A DNA stretch of 21,204 nt from an uncultured Methanomassiliicoccales archaeon (GCA_938004075.1 CALKWP010000182.1:1-21204), one strand, 5' to 3'; numbered from the stretch's first letter, positions 1 to 7,973 are shown. Numbers and translations are program-made. The notes: generated by a model not told the origin, from the letters alone.

Positions 1-1
1 A

Positions 2-565
2 GCCATGGAAGGCCGTTTCATCGATGGAACGCCATTCAGCGGCGAGAGGGAGGATTCTCTCAGAAAAGCGCTGACCGAGGCCGGCTTCAAGCCGCATGCC
101 AGGGAAGTGATGTTCACCGGAGTCACCGGCGAGATAATCCACGCCGATATCTTCATCGGTGTCATCTATTACCAGAAGCTGCACCACATGGTGTCAGGCA
201 AGATGCACGTGCGTTCGAGAGGGCCGGTCCAGATTCTCACAAGGCAACCCACCGAGGGACGCTCCAGGCAGGGCGGCTTGAGGTTCGGTGAGATGGAAAG
301 GGATTGTCTCATCGGCCATGGAGCGGCAATGGTCATCAAGGACCGTTTGCTGGACGAGTCCGACGGAACCACGCAGTACATCTGCGGAAATCCGAAATGC
401 GGCCACGTGGCTATGATGGACCGCCGCGGGGTGCTGAGATGCCCTGTCTGCGGCAACAACTCCAGCGTCTACCCGGTTCAGACCAGCTATGCATTCAAGC
501 TGCTGATGGATGAATTGCTCAGCCTTGGAGTGGCAATGAGGCTTCAACTGGAGGAATTGAAATGA
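2..565 (+). CDS. rpoB: RNA polymerase subunit B (or B'), C-terminal end, partial
   Basis: This is the C-terminal part of the second-largest RNA polymerase subunit. The frame is open to the left edge, so the ATG at 5 is internal and the gene begins outside the window. Numbered from that ATG, the region around residues 66-107 carries the family hallmarks KMHVRSRGP, TRQPTEGR and GGLRFGEMERD. Residues 127-149 form a CX4C...CX2C zinc ribbon (C127, C132, C146, C149), as in the clamp region of archaeal and eukaryotic Rpb2. The stop overlaps the next start as ATGA, so it is translationally coupled to rpoA1. Whether the organism has an intact B or a split B'/B'' cannot be told from this end. Identification is by direct motif recognition. 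Confidence 0.97.
   Translation, partial: AMEGRFIDGTPFSGEREDSLRKALTEAGFKPHAREVMFTGVTGEIIHADIFIGVIYYQKLHHMVSGKMHVRSRGPVQILTRQPTEGRSRQGGLRFGEMERDCLIGHGAAMVIKDRLLDESDGTTQYICGNPKCGHVAMMDRRGVLRCPVCGNNSSVYPVQTSYAFKLLMDELLSLGVAMRLQLEELK
550..555 (+). promoter_or_regulatory. Shine-Dalgarno for rpoA1
   Basis: GGAGGA lies inside the last codons of rpoB, six bases before the ATG at 562. This favours 562 over the ATG at 565, which follows immediately. Confidence 0.7.
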
Positions 566-3327
566 TGAGACGCGGCGTTAACAAGCGCATTCACGGCATA
601 AAATTCGCACATCTCTCACCCGAGGAGATAAGGCGCATGTCTGCAGTCAAGATAATCACTGCTGACACGTATGATGATGATGGATTCCCCATCGAGATGG
701 GCCTGATGGACATGCACATGGGCGTTATCGAACCCGGTCTCAGGTGCAAGACCTGCGGCCAGAAGGTCGACGATTGCCCGGGCCACTTCGGCCACATCGA
801 GCTGGCAATGCCGGTTATCCATGTCGGCTTCGTCAAGGACATCAAGAGGCTGCTCCAATCCACCTGCAGGGAATGCGGAAAAGTTCTTCTGACTTCCAGC
901 CAGATAGAGGAAGAGGAGAACCTCCGCAAGATGCTTGAGGAACTTGGCGGAGACCTAACCGAGTTCGAGAAGCTGATGAAGGACACGGCAAAAACCGCAA
1001 TGAGAACCGTGTGCCCGCACTGCAACGCAGAACAGCTCAAGATATCGCTGGACAAGCCATCCACATTCAGGGAGGAAGGCCACAAGCTCACCCCCAAGGA
1101 AGTCAGGGAGAGGCTGGAACGCATCCCGGATGAGAGCCTTATTCCCATGGGCCTCAACCCGGAAGTCTCAAGGCCGGAATGGATGGTGCTGACCGCACTC
1201 CCGGTTCCGCCGGTGACTGTGCGTCCGTCCATCACACTGGATTCCGGCGACAGGTCCGAAGACGACCTTACTCACAAGCTCGTGGACGTTCTGCGCATCA
1301 ACCAGCGCCTCAGGGAGAACAGGGATTCCGGGGCTCCTCAACTCATCGTTGAAGACCTCTGGGAACTCCTTCAGTATCACGTGACCACGTACTTCGACAA
1401 CCAGACCTCCGGCATCCCGCCGGCAAGGCACAGGTCCGGTCGTCCGCTCAAAACGCTGGTACAGAGGCTGAAGGGCAAGGAAGGCCGTTTCAGGTCCAAC
1501 CTTTCAGGTAAGAGGGTGAATTTCTCCGCTCGTACGGTGATCTCCCCCGACCCCATGCTTTCAATCAACGAGGTAGGAATACCATGGTTCGCAGCCAGGG
1601 AATTGACGATACCCATCCGTGTTACCAACTTCAACTTGAATGTAGTGAAGGACTTCATTCTCAGAGGCCCGGAGCCCAAGGATGAGCATGGCAATTATCT
1701 TGCCGGAGTGAATTACGTCATCCGCGAGGATGGCCGCAGGATAAAGGTCACCGATAAGAACGCTGAGACTGTTGCCGAGAACATTGACATCGGACACGTG
1801 GTCGAGCGCCAGATGACTGACGGAGACATTGTTCTGTTCAACAGGCAGCCTTCGCTTCACAGGATGTCCATGATGGCTCACAAGATTCGCGTCATGAAAG
1901 GCAAGACATTCAGGTTCAACCTGTGCGTCTGCCCGCCATACAACGCAGATTTCGATGGCGACGAGATGAACCTGCACGTCATCCAGAGCCCAGAGGCGAT
2001 TGCCGAAGCGAGAATTCTCATGCTCGTTCAGGAGAACATTCTCTCCCCGAGATTCGGCGGCCCGGTTATCGGCGGAATCCATGACTACATCACTGGCTCC
2101 TTCATGCTGACCCACAATTATCCGATGTACACACAGGATGAAACAGCCATGATACTCAGCCGCATAGGGCGTATCGAGTGGCCGGAGCCAGCAAAGACAG
2201 AGGACGGCGTGAAATACTGGTCTGGGAAGGAGCTATTCAGCATGTGCCTTCCGAAGGGCCTGGATATTGCTTACAAATCGTCCATCTGCCAGAAATGCGA
2301 TTCCTGCAAGAAGGAGGACTGCGAATTCGATTCGTATGTTGTCATAAGAGACGGCAAGCTCCTGAAGGGTACCATCGACGAGAAGGCGCTTGGCGCTTTC
2401 AAGGGCATAATTCTCGACAAGATCGCAAGGGATTTCGGCTCCAACGAGGCCAGATTATTCCTTGAGATGGCAATAAAGATGGCAGTCAGTTCCATCATGA
2501 TACACGGATTCAGCACAAGCATTGACGATGAGGATATTCCGCTCGATGCCAAGATGCAGATACAGGATCTTCTCAAGAAAGCCACCAAGAATGTCAGGGG
2601 ATACGTCGATGCTTTCACAGAGGGAACCCTCGAAACCATGCCAGGTAGAAGTTTAGCTGAAACGCTTGAGATCGAGGCAATGCGCGAACTTGGCCAGGCC
2701 AGGGACAAGGCAGGTCAGATCGCAAGCAAATACCTTGGTCTCGAGAATTCCGCGGTAGTGATGGCGAGGAGCGGTGCCAGAGGTTCGATGCTCAACCTGA
2801 GTCAGATGGCCGGTTGCATCGGCCAGCAGGCAGTCAGGGGCGCCAGGCTTTCCAGGGGTTACCAGGGAAGGACACTTCCTCACTTCGAGAAGGGTGACCT
2901 CGGTGCCGAGGCAAAGGGCTTCGTCAAGTCCTGCTACAAATCCGGGCTTACACCGACCGAATACTTCTTCCACAGCATGGGAGGAAGGGAAGGTCTGGTG
3001 GATACGGCCGTACGTACGTCCAGGTCCGGCTACATGCAGCGCAGGCTCATCAACGCCCTGGAGGACCTCAAGGTCATGCACGACGGAAGCGTCAGGAACA
3101 CTGCCGGAACCATCATCCAGTTCAACTTCGGAGACGATGGCATCGACCCGTCAAGGGGTATCAACGGCAAGGCCGCTGATATCGATGACATTCTCTTCCA
3201 GCTGCTTGGAGACCGTGATGACATAGACCTCAGCGGCAAGCTTAACGTTGTCAGCTACGGTTCCCTCGAGAGGGATATGGACACCGGAGAGGAAGTTGAG
3301 GACGTCGAGATCGAGACGGAGGAATGA
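562..3327 (+). CDS. rpoA1: DNA-directed RNA polymerase subunit A' (RpoA1)
   Basis: This is the N-terminal two thirds of the largest RNA polymerase subunit, which is split in archaea; it carries the catalytic magnesium site. The invariant NADFDGD motif is at residues 461-467. The N-terminal zinc-binding set is C62, C65, C72 and H75, followed by further CX2C pairs (CREC, CPHC) in the clamp. Other hallmarks are SGKRVNFSARTVISPDP and FNRQPSLHRMSMM. The length of 921 residues is near the usual 870-910. An unusual CX2CX2CX4C cluster sits at residues 576-587, just after the active-site region. The tail is highly acidic. Upstream it overlaps rpoB by ATGA, and downstream it overlaps the rpoA2 reading frame by four bases. 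The split ends after the bridge-helix and trigger-loop lead-in, as expected for A'. Confidence 0.98.
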   Translation: MMRRGVNKRIHGIKFAHLSPEEIRRMSAVKIITADTYDDDGFPIEMGLMDMHMGVIEPGLRCKTCGQKVDDCPGHFGHIELAMPVIHVGFVKDIKRLLQSTCRECGKVLLTSSQIEEEENLRKMLEELGGDLTEFEKLMKDTAKTAMRTVCPHCNAEQLKISLDKPSTFREEGHKLTPKEVRERLERIPDESLIPMGLNPEVSRPEWMVLTALPVPPVTVRPSITLDSGDRSEDDLTHKLVDVLRINQRLRENRDSGAPQLIVEDLWELLQYHVTTYFDNQTSGIPPARHRSGRPLKTLVQRLKGKEGRFRSNLSGKRVNFSARTVISPDPMLSINEVGIPWFAARELTIPIRVTNFNLNVVKDFILRGPEPKDEHGNYLAGVNYVIREDGRRIKVTDKNAETVAENIDIGHVVERQMTDGDIVLFNRQPSLHRMSMMAHKIRVMKGKTFRFNLCVCPPYNADFDGDEMNLHVIQSPEAIAEARILMLVQENILSPRFGGPVIGGIHDYITGSFMLTHNYPMYTQDETAMILSRIGRIEWPEPAKTEDGVKYWSGKELFSMCLPKGLDIAYKSSICQKCDSCKKEDCEFDSYVVIRDGKLLKGTIDEKALGAFKGIILDKIARDFGSNEARLFLEMAIKMAVSSIMIHGFSTSIDDEDIPLDAKMQIQDLLKKATKNVRGYVDAFTEGTLETMPGRSLAETLEIEAMRELGQARDKAGQIASKYLGLENSAVVMARSGARGSMLNLSQMAGCIGQQAVRGARLSRGYQGRTLPHFEKGDLGAEAKGFVKSCYKSGLTPTEYFFHSMGGREGLVDTAVRTSRSGYMQRRLINALEDLKVMHDGSVRNTAGTIIQFNFGDDGIDPSRGINGKAADIDDILFQLLGDRDDIDLSGKLNVVSYGSLERDMDTGEEVEDVEIETEE
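3318..3323 (+). promoter_or_regulatory. Shine-Dalgarno deciding the rpoA2 start
   Basis: GGAGGA ends one base before the ATG at 3324, which overlaps the rpoA1 stop, but lies six bases before the in-frame ATG at 3330. Six bases is the same spacing as at rpoA1, so 3330 is the better start and the product begins MARKDTV. Confidence 0.6.
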
Positions 3328-3329
3328 AG

Positions 3330-4805
3330 ATGGCAAGAAAAGACACTGTCAACGCATTGATTCGCCGGGGCGTCAGCGCAAAGGTCTCGGAGGCAATATC
3401 CAACGCCGGGTTCAAGATTGGCGACCTCAAGAAAGCGCCGTTCGAGCTTCTGCTCAGATACCTTTCCGAGCCCGATGCCCAGGACCTTCTCAACAAGATC
3501 GGTGCCAAGAGGAAGCATCTGGATGTGAAGCCGACAACCAAGGCCAAAGCCCAACCGAAAGAGAAGGATGACAAGAAGCCGAAGGCCAGGCGTACCGATC
3601 TCAAGATGCCGGTGAAAGTGAAAGCCCTCTCCAACCAGGAAAAGAAAATCGCGGAGATACTGGGCAAGATGAAGGTTTCGCTTCCCAGAAGCATCATCGA
3701 GGAACTGGCAGAATACCAGAACCGTCTCAACTTAAAAGTCAAGGACCTCGAGAAAGTTATCGAGAAGGTTGTGGAGCAATACGACCTTCACAAGATTGAC
3801 GCGCACGAATCAATCGGCATCGTTTCCGCGCAATCCATCGGAGAACCCGGCACCCAGATGACCATGAGGACTTTCCACTACGCTGGTGTGGCCGAGATCA
3901 GTACCACTCTGGGTCTTCCCCGTCTCATTGAGATTGTGGATGCCAGGCGCATACCCAGCACACCGATGATGACGGTTTACATGAAAGGCGAGAAGAAGAG
4001 CGACCCGGACCATGCAAAGAAGGTCGCGGCCTCTCTAGAGGAGACGCTTCTGCTGGACATAGCCGACATGGCTACCGACCTCGACAATATGCAGCTGATA
4101 ATACAGCCAGACATGAAGAAGATGGCCGCCAAGGACATAACCTTGGATAACATAGTTTTCGCTCTCAAGAAGGAGAGGAAGCTCAAGGGCGTCGTCGAGA
4201 AGCAGGGCAATAACATTTCCGTCAAACCGGAAACCCCGCAGTTCAGAAAGCTGCACCAGATGTATGAAATAATGAGGGATTGCCGTGTAAAGGGAATCGA
4301 GGGCATCAAGAAAGCTGTCATCAGGAAGCAGGATAACGAGTACGTCATTTTCACGGAAGGATCGAATCTCGCCAAGATGCTGGAAAACGATTACGTCGAT
4401 TCAAGCAAGACGAAAACCAACAGTATCATGGAAATATCACTGGTTCTGGGAATCGAAGCCGCCAGAAATTCCATAATCGAGGAAGCGGCGCACACACTTT
4501 CAGAACAGGGCCTCGCCGTTGACAAGAGGCACATAATGCTGGTGGCGGACATGATGTCGAACGACGGCGACGTGAAAGCAATCGGCAGGCACGGCATATC
4601 CGGAAGAAAATCAAGCGTGCTGGCCAGGGCGGCTTTCGAAATCACTTCAACGCATCTCCTCAAGGCAGGAATAATCGGCGAGACCGATACCCTGGACGGG
4701 GTTGCGGAGAACATCATTGTGGGACAGCCAGTGACAGTAGGCACGGGTGCGGTGAATCTTGTGTATTCACCCGAACTAATGAAGAAGAACAAGAAGAGGG
4801 ATTGA
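3330..4805 (+). CDS. rpoA2: DNA-directed RNA polymerase subunit A'' (RpoA2), with N-terminal extension
   Basis: This is the C-terminal third of the largest RNA polymerase subunit, completing the clamp, trigger loop and jaw. The diagnostic trigger-loop stretch (ESIGIVSAQSIGEPGTQMTM, then RTFHYAGVA) begins around residue 160. The C-terminal region has RHGISGRKSSVLARAAFE and the VGTGAVNL ending of the family. At 491 residues it is about 100 longer than many A'' subunits. The extra part is N-terminal: residues 1-62 are a compact helical stretch with a helix-hairpin-helix flavour (LIRRGVSAKVSEAISNAGF), followed by a lysine-rich linker at about 63-100. The start at 3330 follows the best Shine-Dalgarno; 3324 would add two residues. 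The stop is one base from the next gene. Confidence 0.97.
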   Translation: MARKDTVNALIRRGVSAKVSEAISNAGFKIGDLKKAPFELLLRYLSEPDAQDLLNKIGAKRKHLDVKPTTKAKAQPKEKDDKKPKARRTDLKMPVKVKALSNQEKKIAEILGKMKVSLPRSIIEELAEYQNRLNLKVKDLEKVIEKVVEQYDLHKIDAHESIGIVSAQSIGEPGTQMTMRTFHYAGVAEISTTLGLPRLIEIVDARRIPSTPMMTVYMKGEKKSDPDHAKKVAASLEETLLLDIADMATDLDNMQLIIQPDMKKMAAKDITLDNIVFALKKERKLKGVVEKQGNNISVKPETPQFRKLHQMYEIMRDCRVKGIEGIKKAVIRKQDNEYVIFTEGSNLAKMLENDYVDSSKTKTNSIMEISLVLGIEAARNSIIEEAAHTLSEQGLAVDKRHIMLVADMMSNDGDVKAIGRHGISGRKSSVLARAAFEITSTHLLKAGIIGETDTLDGVAENIIVGQPVTVGTGAVNLVYSPELMKKNKKRD

Positions 4806-4806
4806 A

Positions 4807-5079
4807 ATGGATGTAAACAGAGCATTGAGGACTGCGACCAAGACCGGTGAGGTGACTTTCGGGGTTTCCCAGGCAAAGAAGGCAATAGCCAGCAAGCAGG
4901 GAAAGCTCGTTGTCATAGCCTCCAACTGCCCCGCCAAAGAGCTCAGGGAACAGAAAGACGTGCCAGTCATGGAATTCCCCGGGAACAACAGAGAACTGGG
5001 CTCCGCATGCGGAAAGCCATTCTCGGTTTCCGTGGTGACGGTCATAAAGCCGGGCGAATCTCAGATCCTGAGCAAGTAG
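4807..5079 (+). CDS. rpl30e: Ribosomal protein L30e
   Basis: A 90-residue protein of the L7Ae/L30e/S12e/Gadd45 fold, normally a component of the large ribosomal subunit. Recognisable features are FGVSQAKKAIASKQGKLVVIASNCP near the N-terminus and GSACGKPFSVSVVTVIKPG at the end. The length is typical. It lies between rpoA2 and nusA, its standard place in euryarchaeal polymerase operons, one base after the rpoA2 stop. A weak GAGGG sits six bases before the ATG. The context and the family-specific GKPF segment separate it from L7Ae proper. Confidence 0.94.
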   Translation: MDVNRALRTATKTGEVTFGVSQAKKAIASKQGKLVVIASNCPAKELREQKDVPVMEFPGNNRELGSACGKPFSVSVVTVIKPGESQILSK

Positions 5080-5087
5080 GTAATAAG

Positions 5088-5513
5088 ATGGCGGAAGTCA
5101 GGCTGGACAACCAGACGCTGCTCCATATCGGTCTTTTCGAGAAGGTCACCAGGGTACGGATTCGCGACTGCGTCGAGATGGAAGACAAGATAATCTTCAT
5201 GGTGGACAATGGTTGGATCACCAAGGCCGTGGGCAAGGACGGCGAGAATGTTTCCAGGCTGAGAAAGGCCCTCGACAAGACCATCCAGATCATCGAATAT
5301 TCTGAGGACCCCCAGCAATTTGTCAGAAGCGTTTTTCACCCCTATGGCGTGGAAAGCGTTGAGCTGGAGAATCGGAACAACCAGATACATGCCACCGTGA
5401 AGGTCAATCCCGTCATGAAGGCCAAGGCAATCGGCAAGCAGGGCAGGAACCTGAAGGTGTTTCGTGATATTATCTGCCGGCATCATGATATACAGAGCGT
5501 GAGTGTCTCTTAA
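5088..5513 (+). CDS. nusA: Archaeal NusA-like transcription factor (two KH domains)
   Basis: Archaeal NusA is a short RNA-binding protein that lacks the S1 and N-terminal domains of the bacterial factor. The 141-residue product has two KH units, with the GXXG-type loops GKDG (around residue 49) and GKQG (around residue 120). An in-frame ATG exists at 5007 inside rpl30e, but I chose 5088. That start lies eight bases after the rpl30e stop, has AGGT six bases upstream, and gives MAEVRLDNQTL, the usual NusA opening and length. It is the last gene of the polymerase cluster here. In many archaea rps12 would follow directly; instead a separate promoter and uppP come next. Confidence 0.93.
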   Translation: MAEVRLDNQTLLHIGLFEKVTRVRIRDCVEMEDKIIFMVDNGWITKAVGKDGENVSRLRKALDKTIQIIEYSEDPQQFVRSVFHPYGVESVELENRNNQIHATVKVNPVMKAKAIGKQGRNLKVFRDIICRHHDIQSVSVS

Positions 5514-5567
5514 GGGCTAGGGCATGATTCTTCCGATAATTTAATCCTGAAGTGTTCCCCGGCAAAT

Positions 5568-5576
5568 CTTTTATAC
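5568..5576 (+). promoter_or_regulatory. TATA box of uppP
   Basis: CTTTTATAC, with an A-rich element just before it, is centred 26 bases before the ATG at 5598. This archaeal promoter spacing puts transcription start at or next to the start codon. No Shine-Dalgarno is present, which fits a leaderless mRNA. Confidence 0.7.
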
Positions 5577-5597
5577 CTCATTGCCGGATGCGGTCGC

Positions 5598-6395
5598 ATG
5601 CTTGATTGGTTCACAGCTCTTCTCATCGGCGCCATCCAGGGTTTGCTTGAATGGCTCCCCATATCCAGTTCTGGGCAGACCACAATCGTGATGGTCAATT
5701 TCCTCGGCATCCGCCCGGAATTCGCAATCACGTTCGGGCTTGCGGTGCATATCGGCACGGCGCTGTCCGTTTTTGTTCGGTACCCAAGGCAGATGCTTGA
5801 TGTGCTGGACATCCGAACAATGACGAGCCAGAAGAGATTCTACTGGATAACAACGATGATATCTCTGGCCTGCGCAATCCCGATAATGCTGCTGCTCGAA
5901 TCGACTTTCGACAGCGAACTATGGACCGGTTTCACAATCACGCTGCTCATCGGTGTGGCTCTGATTCTTACCGGTCTAATCCTCGGCAGGAAACTTGGGA
6001 GAGCATTGCGGGACGTGAGCAATGGCTCCTGGACCGATTACCTGCTGGTCGGCCTCGCTCAGGCATTCGCGGTACTCCCTGGCGTTTCAAGGTCCGGGAT
6101 GACAATGGCCACTCTTCTCGGGAGGAAGTTCAAGGCCGCGGAGGCATTGACATTCTCCTTCCTGCTGTCCGTCCCGGTCTCAATGGCGGCCTTCGCGTAT
6201 ACCGTCGTGTTCGGGGAGATAGCCGGAGCGTCTCTCTGGCTCCTTGCCATTGCCGCAGCCTCCTCGTTCGTCCTGGGGTACATTTCCATGGACATGCTTG
6301 TCACTGTTGCCCGGTCTTTCAAATTCTCCAAAACATGCATGTTCCTCGGAACGCTTGCCATAATGCTCGCTTTGGGACTCTGGGTCATCGGTTAA
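5598..6395 (+). CDS. uppP: Undecaprenyl/polyprenyl-diphosphate phosphatase (UppP/BacA family)
   Basis: An integral membrane phosphatase that recycles polyprenyl diphosphate carriers to the monophosphate. In archaea the likely substrate is a dolichol-type diphosphate. The 265 residues contain both signature loops: QGLLEWLPISSSGQ at residues 14-27 (the (E/Q)XXXE plus SS motif) and PGVSRSG at 161-167. About seven or eight hydrophobic segments fill the rest. The position of the bacterial catalytic-loop His (SSTGH in E. coli) is Gln27 here. The start is the leaderless ATG; another ATG at 5588 is out of frame. It runs convergently into the glycosyltransferase gene, with the two stop codons sharing TTAA. 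The family call is secure; substrate preference is inferred. Confidence 0.93.
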   Translation: MLDWFTALLIGAIQGLLEWLPISSSGQTTIVMVNFLGIRPEFAITFGLAVHIGTALSVFVRYPRQMLDVLDIRTMTSQKRFYWITTMISLACAIPIMLLLESTFDSELWTGFTITLLIGVALILTGLILGRKLGRALRDVSNGSWTDYLLVGLAQAFAVLPGVSRSGMTMATLLGRKFKAAEALTFSFLLSVPVSMAAFAYTVVFGEIAGASLWLLAIAAASSFVLGYISMDMLVTVARSFKFSKTCMFLGTLAIMLALGLWVIG

Positions 6396-7102
6396 ATTGA
6401 AAATACTTCGCCCCTCTCCTTGCTGGCCTTCCCAAACCTCTTGCTGAAAAGGAATTTCAAGTTGTCCTTGCCATCCTGCCAGGTGTTGAGCTTGACCTCG
6501 CCGACCCGGGGCGTGTACCTGATGGGAATTTCCCTGTAACTGACTTTCTTCGCCGCCTCAATCTTTATCTCCTCGGACAGTGCCATCCTGTCGCTGACAA
6601 GGTTGAATTTGGGAAGAACGGTGCGCCTGAATACCCACATGCCGGTCTGGGAATCGGCTGATCTCATTGAGAACAGAACGTTCATGGCGACCTTCAGGCC
6701 CCAGTTTCCCATCCTGTGCTCGAATGTCATGGCTTCCTTGTCAATGTTCGTGAGCCTGTCGCCCGAGATGAAATCAAAATTCTCGGTCTCAAGGATATTG
6801 ATGAATTTCGGAATGTCCCCTGCCGGGTACGTGCAATCCGCGTCAAGTGTCGCAATGTACTTGCCCTTTGCCTGGGCGAATCCGGTCTTGTATGCGCGGC
6901 CGTAGCCCCTTCTGGGCTCTTCAATAACTCTCGCCCCTTTTCCGGCCGCTATCTCTCTGGTTCGGTCCTTGGAGTTCGTGTCCACCACCAGCACTTCGAA
7001 GGAAACACCCTTCAGTGCCGAGTTTATCTCATCCATGACCTTGCCGATGGCCTCTTCCTCGTTCATCGTGGGAATTATGACTGAAACTATGGGCTCTGAC
7101 AT
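6392..7102 (-). CDS. Family 2 glycosyltransferase, dolichyl-phosphate sugar synthase-like
   Basis: A GT-A glycosyltransferase of 236 residues, probably moving a sugar from a nucleotide donor to a polyprenyl phosphate on the cytoplasmic face. It opens with VSVIIPTMNEEEAIG; the donor site follows at about residues 36-46 (VLVVDTNSKD). The metal-binding DXD is D87-A88-D89 (LDADCTYP). There is no C-terminal membrane domain, so it resembles the soluble DPM1/AglJ-like subgroup rather than the GtrA-fused ones. A TATA box lies 26 bases upstream, so it is probably leaderless and independent of the upstream pdaD gene. Its convergent neighbour uppP acts on the same class of lipid carrier. The exact sugar cannot be told from sequence. 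Confidence 0.88.
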   Translation of the reverse strand: MSEPIVSVIIPTMNEEEAIGKVMDEINSALKGVSFEVLVVDTNSKDRTREIAAGKGARVIEEPRRGYGRAYKTGFAQAKGKYIATLDADCTYPAGDIPKFINILETENFDFISGDRLTNIDKEAMTFEHRMGNWGLKVAMNVLFSMRSADSQTGMWVFRRTVLPKFNLVSDRMALSEEIKIEAAKKVSYREIPIRYTPRVGEVKLNTWQDGKDNLKFLFSKRFGKASKERGEVFSI

Positions 7103-7123
7103 TGCTTGCGGATTGCCATATAC

Positions 7124-7132
7124 ATTAAAAAG
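7124..7132 (-). promoter_or_regulatory. TATA box of the glycosyltransferase gene
   Basis: On the minus strand this reads CTTTTTAAT, preceded by CAAC. It is centred 26 bases before the ATG at 7102 and no Shine-Dalgarno lies between, so a leaderless transcript is likely. Confidence 0.6.
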
Positions 7133-7163
7133 GTTGCTGTTGGCTTGGATGCAGGCAGGAATT

Positions 7164-7724
7164 TCAGAAGACGAAGACAGCAGCGGATATCACGGTGGTC
7201 CAGAGTCCGTCCTTGTCGGAAACTGCTGATTGCGTGATGTGCCTTGTTTTCACAGTGTGGCCGCCCATCTTGAATATGTCTTTTGCTTCGTCGTATCCGG
7301 CGCTGACGTTGAATTCAATGCCGAGCGTGGAGGCCAGCATCTTGGCTGCCAGATCTTCCGCGTACTCGCCGCAGACCTTCTCGGTCTGGCCGAATGAATG
7401 ATGCTCGCTCAGGTAACCGTAATGCTCCGGGTCGGCCGGATTCGCAACTCCCACGGATGCGGCCATCAGCCTGTTTGGTTCATTGGATTCGTTCTGAGCT
7501 ATTACCACGAACACAATCTGTCCGGGTTCCAGCATAGGCAGTCCCTTCTCACGGGTGATGATGTTGCATTTTGGTGGAAGTATGGATGACACCCTGACCA
7601 GGTTGAATTTTTCAATGCCTGCCGATCTGAGAGCATCCTCGAAGCTGCTCAATTTTTCCTTGTGCTTGCCTACCCCCTTCGTGAAGAAAACGTTCTTCGG
7701 AAGGAAAAAGTTCTCACGTGACAT
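7164..7724 (-). CDS. pdaD: Pyruvoyl-dependent arginine decarboxylase
   Basis: Converts arginine to agmatine, the archaeal entry to polyamines and the source of agmatine for tRNA-Ile2 agmatidine. The 186-residue proenzyme has the self-cleavage site RVSSILPP at residues 44-51. By analogy with the Methanocaldococcus enzyme, cleavage between Ser46 and Ser47 gives a small beta chain and an alpha chain whose N-terminal Ser becomes the pyruvoyl group. Downstream are the family's AASVGVANP and the GYLSEHH segment. The start at 7724 gives a typical length and N-terminus (FFLPKNVFFTKGVG). Two TATA-like stretches lie 20-42 bases upstream and there is no Shine-Dalgarno. It stands alone on the minus strand between the glycosyltransferase and the tRNA-Ser locus. 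Confidence 0.94.
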   Translation of the reverse strand: MSRENFFLPKNVFFTKGVGKHKEKLSSFEDALRSAGIEKFNLVRVSSILPPKCNIITREKGLPMLEPGQIVFVVIAQNESNEPNRLMAASVGVANPADPEHYGYLSEHHSFGQTEKVCGEYAEDLAAKMLASTLGIEFNVSAGYDEAKDIFKMGGHTVKTRHITQSAVSDKDGLWTTVISAAVFVF

Positions 7725-7744
7725 GAGGGCGGCTAATTCTTTAT

Positions 7745-7766
7745 GGTATTAATTCTTTTTTATTTA
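7745..7766 (-). promoter_or_regulatory. Promoter region of pdaD
   Basis: Very A+T-rich. The minus strand contains CTAAATAAAAA (7756-7766) and GAATTAATACC (7745-7755). The second is about 25 bases before the ATG and would give a leaderless mRNA; the first would give a leader of about ten bases. Confidence 0.45.
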
Positions 7767-7822
7767 GGGTAAGATATTAGACTTCTGAATTTTTTAAGCG
7801 CCTCGGATATAGAACGAAATTG

Positions 7823-7866
7823 CGGTTCAAATCCCCTATTATTAAAAATACGCGAGGAGGGGGATT
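7823..7866. repeat. 44-base direct repeat, left copy (tRNA-Ser 3' end plus trailer)
   Basis: Identical to 7930-7973 by reading both (offset 107). The copy contains the last 16 bases of the tRNA-Ser gene, including discriminator and acceptor end, plus 28 bases of its downstream flank. It is therefore a broken 3' remnant of the tRNA gene. The match ends at 7866, inside the T stem. Confidence 0.9.
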
Positions 7867-7936
7867 CATCAACCAATCCCTTCGTGATTGGTCGTGCTCG
7901 CATTGGCTTCGCCATTGCTCGTGAACCTTCGGTTCA
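7867..7936. repeat. Hairpin array in a 63-base insert beside tRNA-Ser
   Basis: The 63 bases at 7867-7929 separate the two 44-base repeats. Three hairpins follow one another, all with loop TTC. The first is 7873-7891 (arms CCAATCCC and GTGATTGG, one mismatch). The second is 7900-7918 (arms GCATTGGC and GCCATTGC, one mismatch). The third is 7922-7936 (TGAACC and GGTTCA), whose right arm is the start of the right-hand repeat. The first two hairpins and the spacer between them align with the array before tRNA-Thr. No coding potential is visible. Confidence 0.8.
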
Positions 7937-7973
7937 AATCCCCTATTATTAAAAATACGCGAGGAGGGGGATT
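7930..7973. repeat. 44-base direct repeat, right copy
   Basis: The right copy of the 44-base repeat, continuous with the intact tRNA-Ser gene. Its first 13 bases after the opening C (GGTTCAAATCCCC, 7931-7943) are the exact reverse complement of 7967-7979, the tRNA's own T-arm region. The trailer could therefore fold back on the tRNA 3' end. Five T residues on the minus strand (7951-7955) just past the gene may end transcription. Confidence 0.9.

Noticed and set aside
7823..7973. Attachment sites of an integrated virus or plasmid
   Set aside because: The 44-base repeat includes a tRNA 3' end as att sites do, but only 63 bases lie between the copies and there is no integrase. A relic is possible but not supported.
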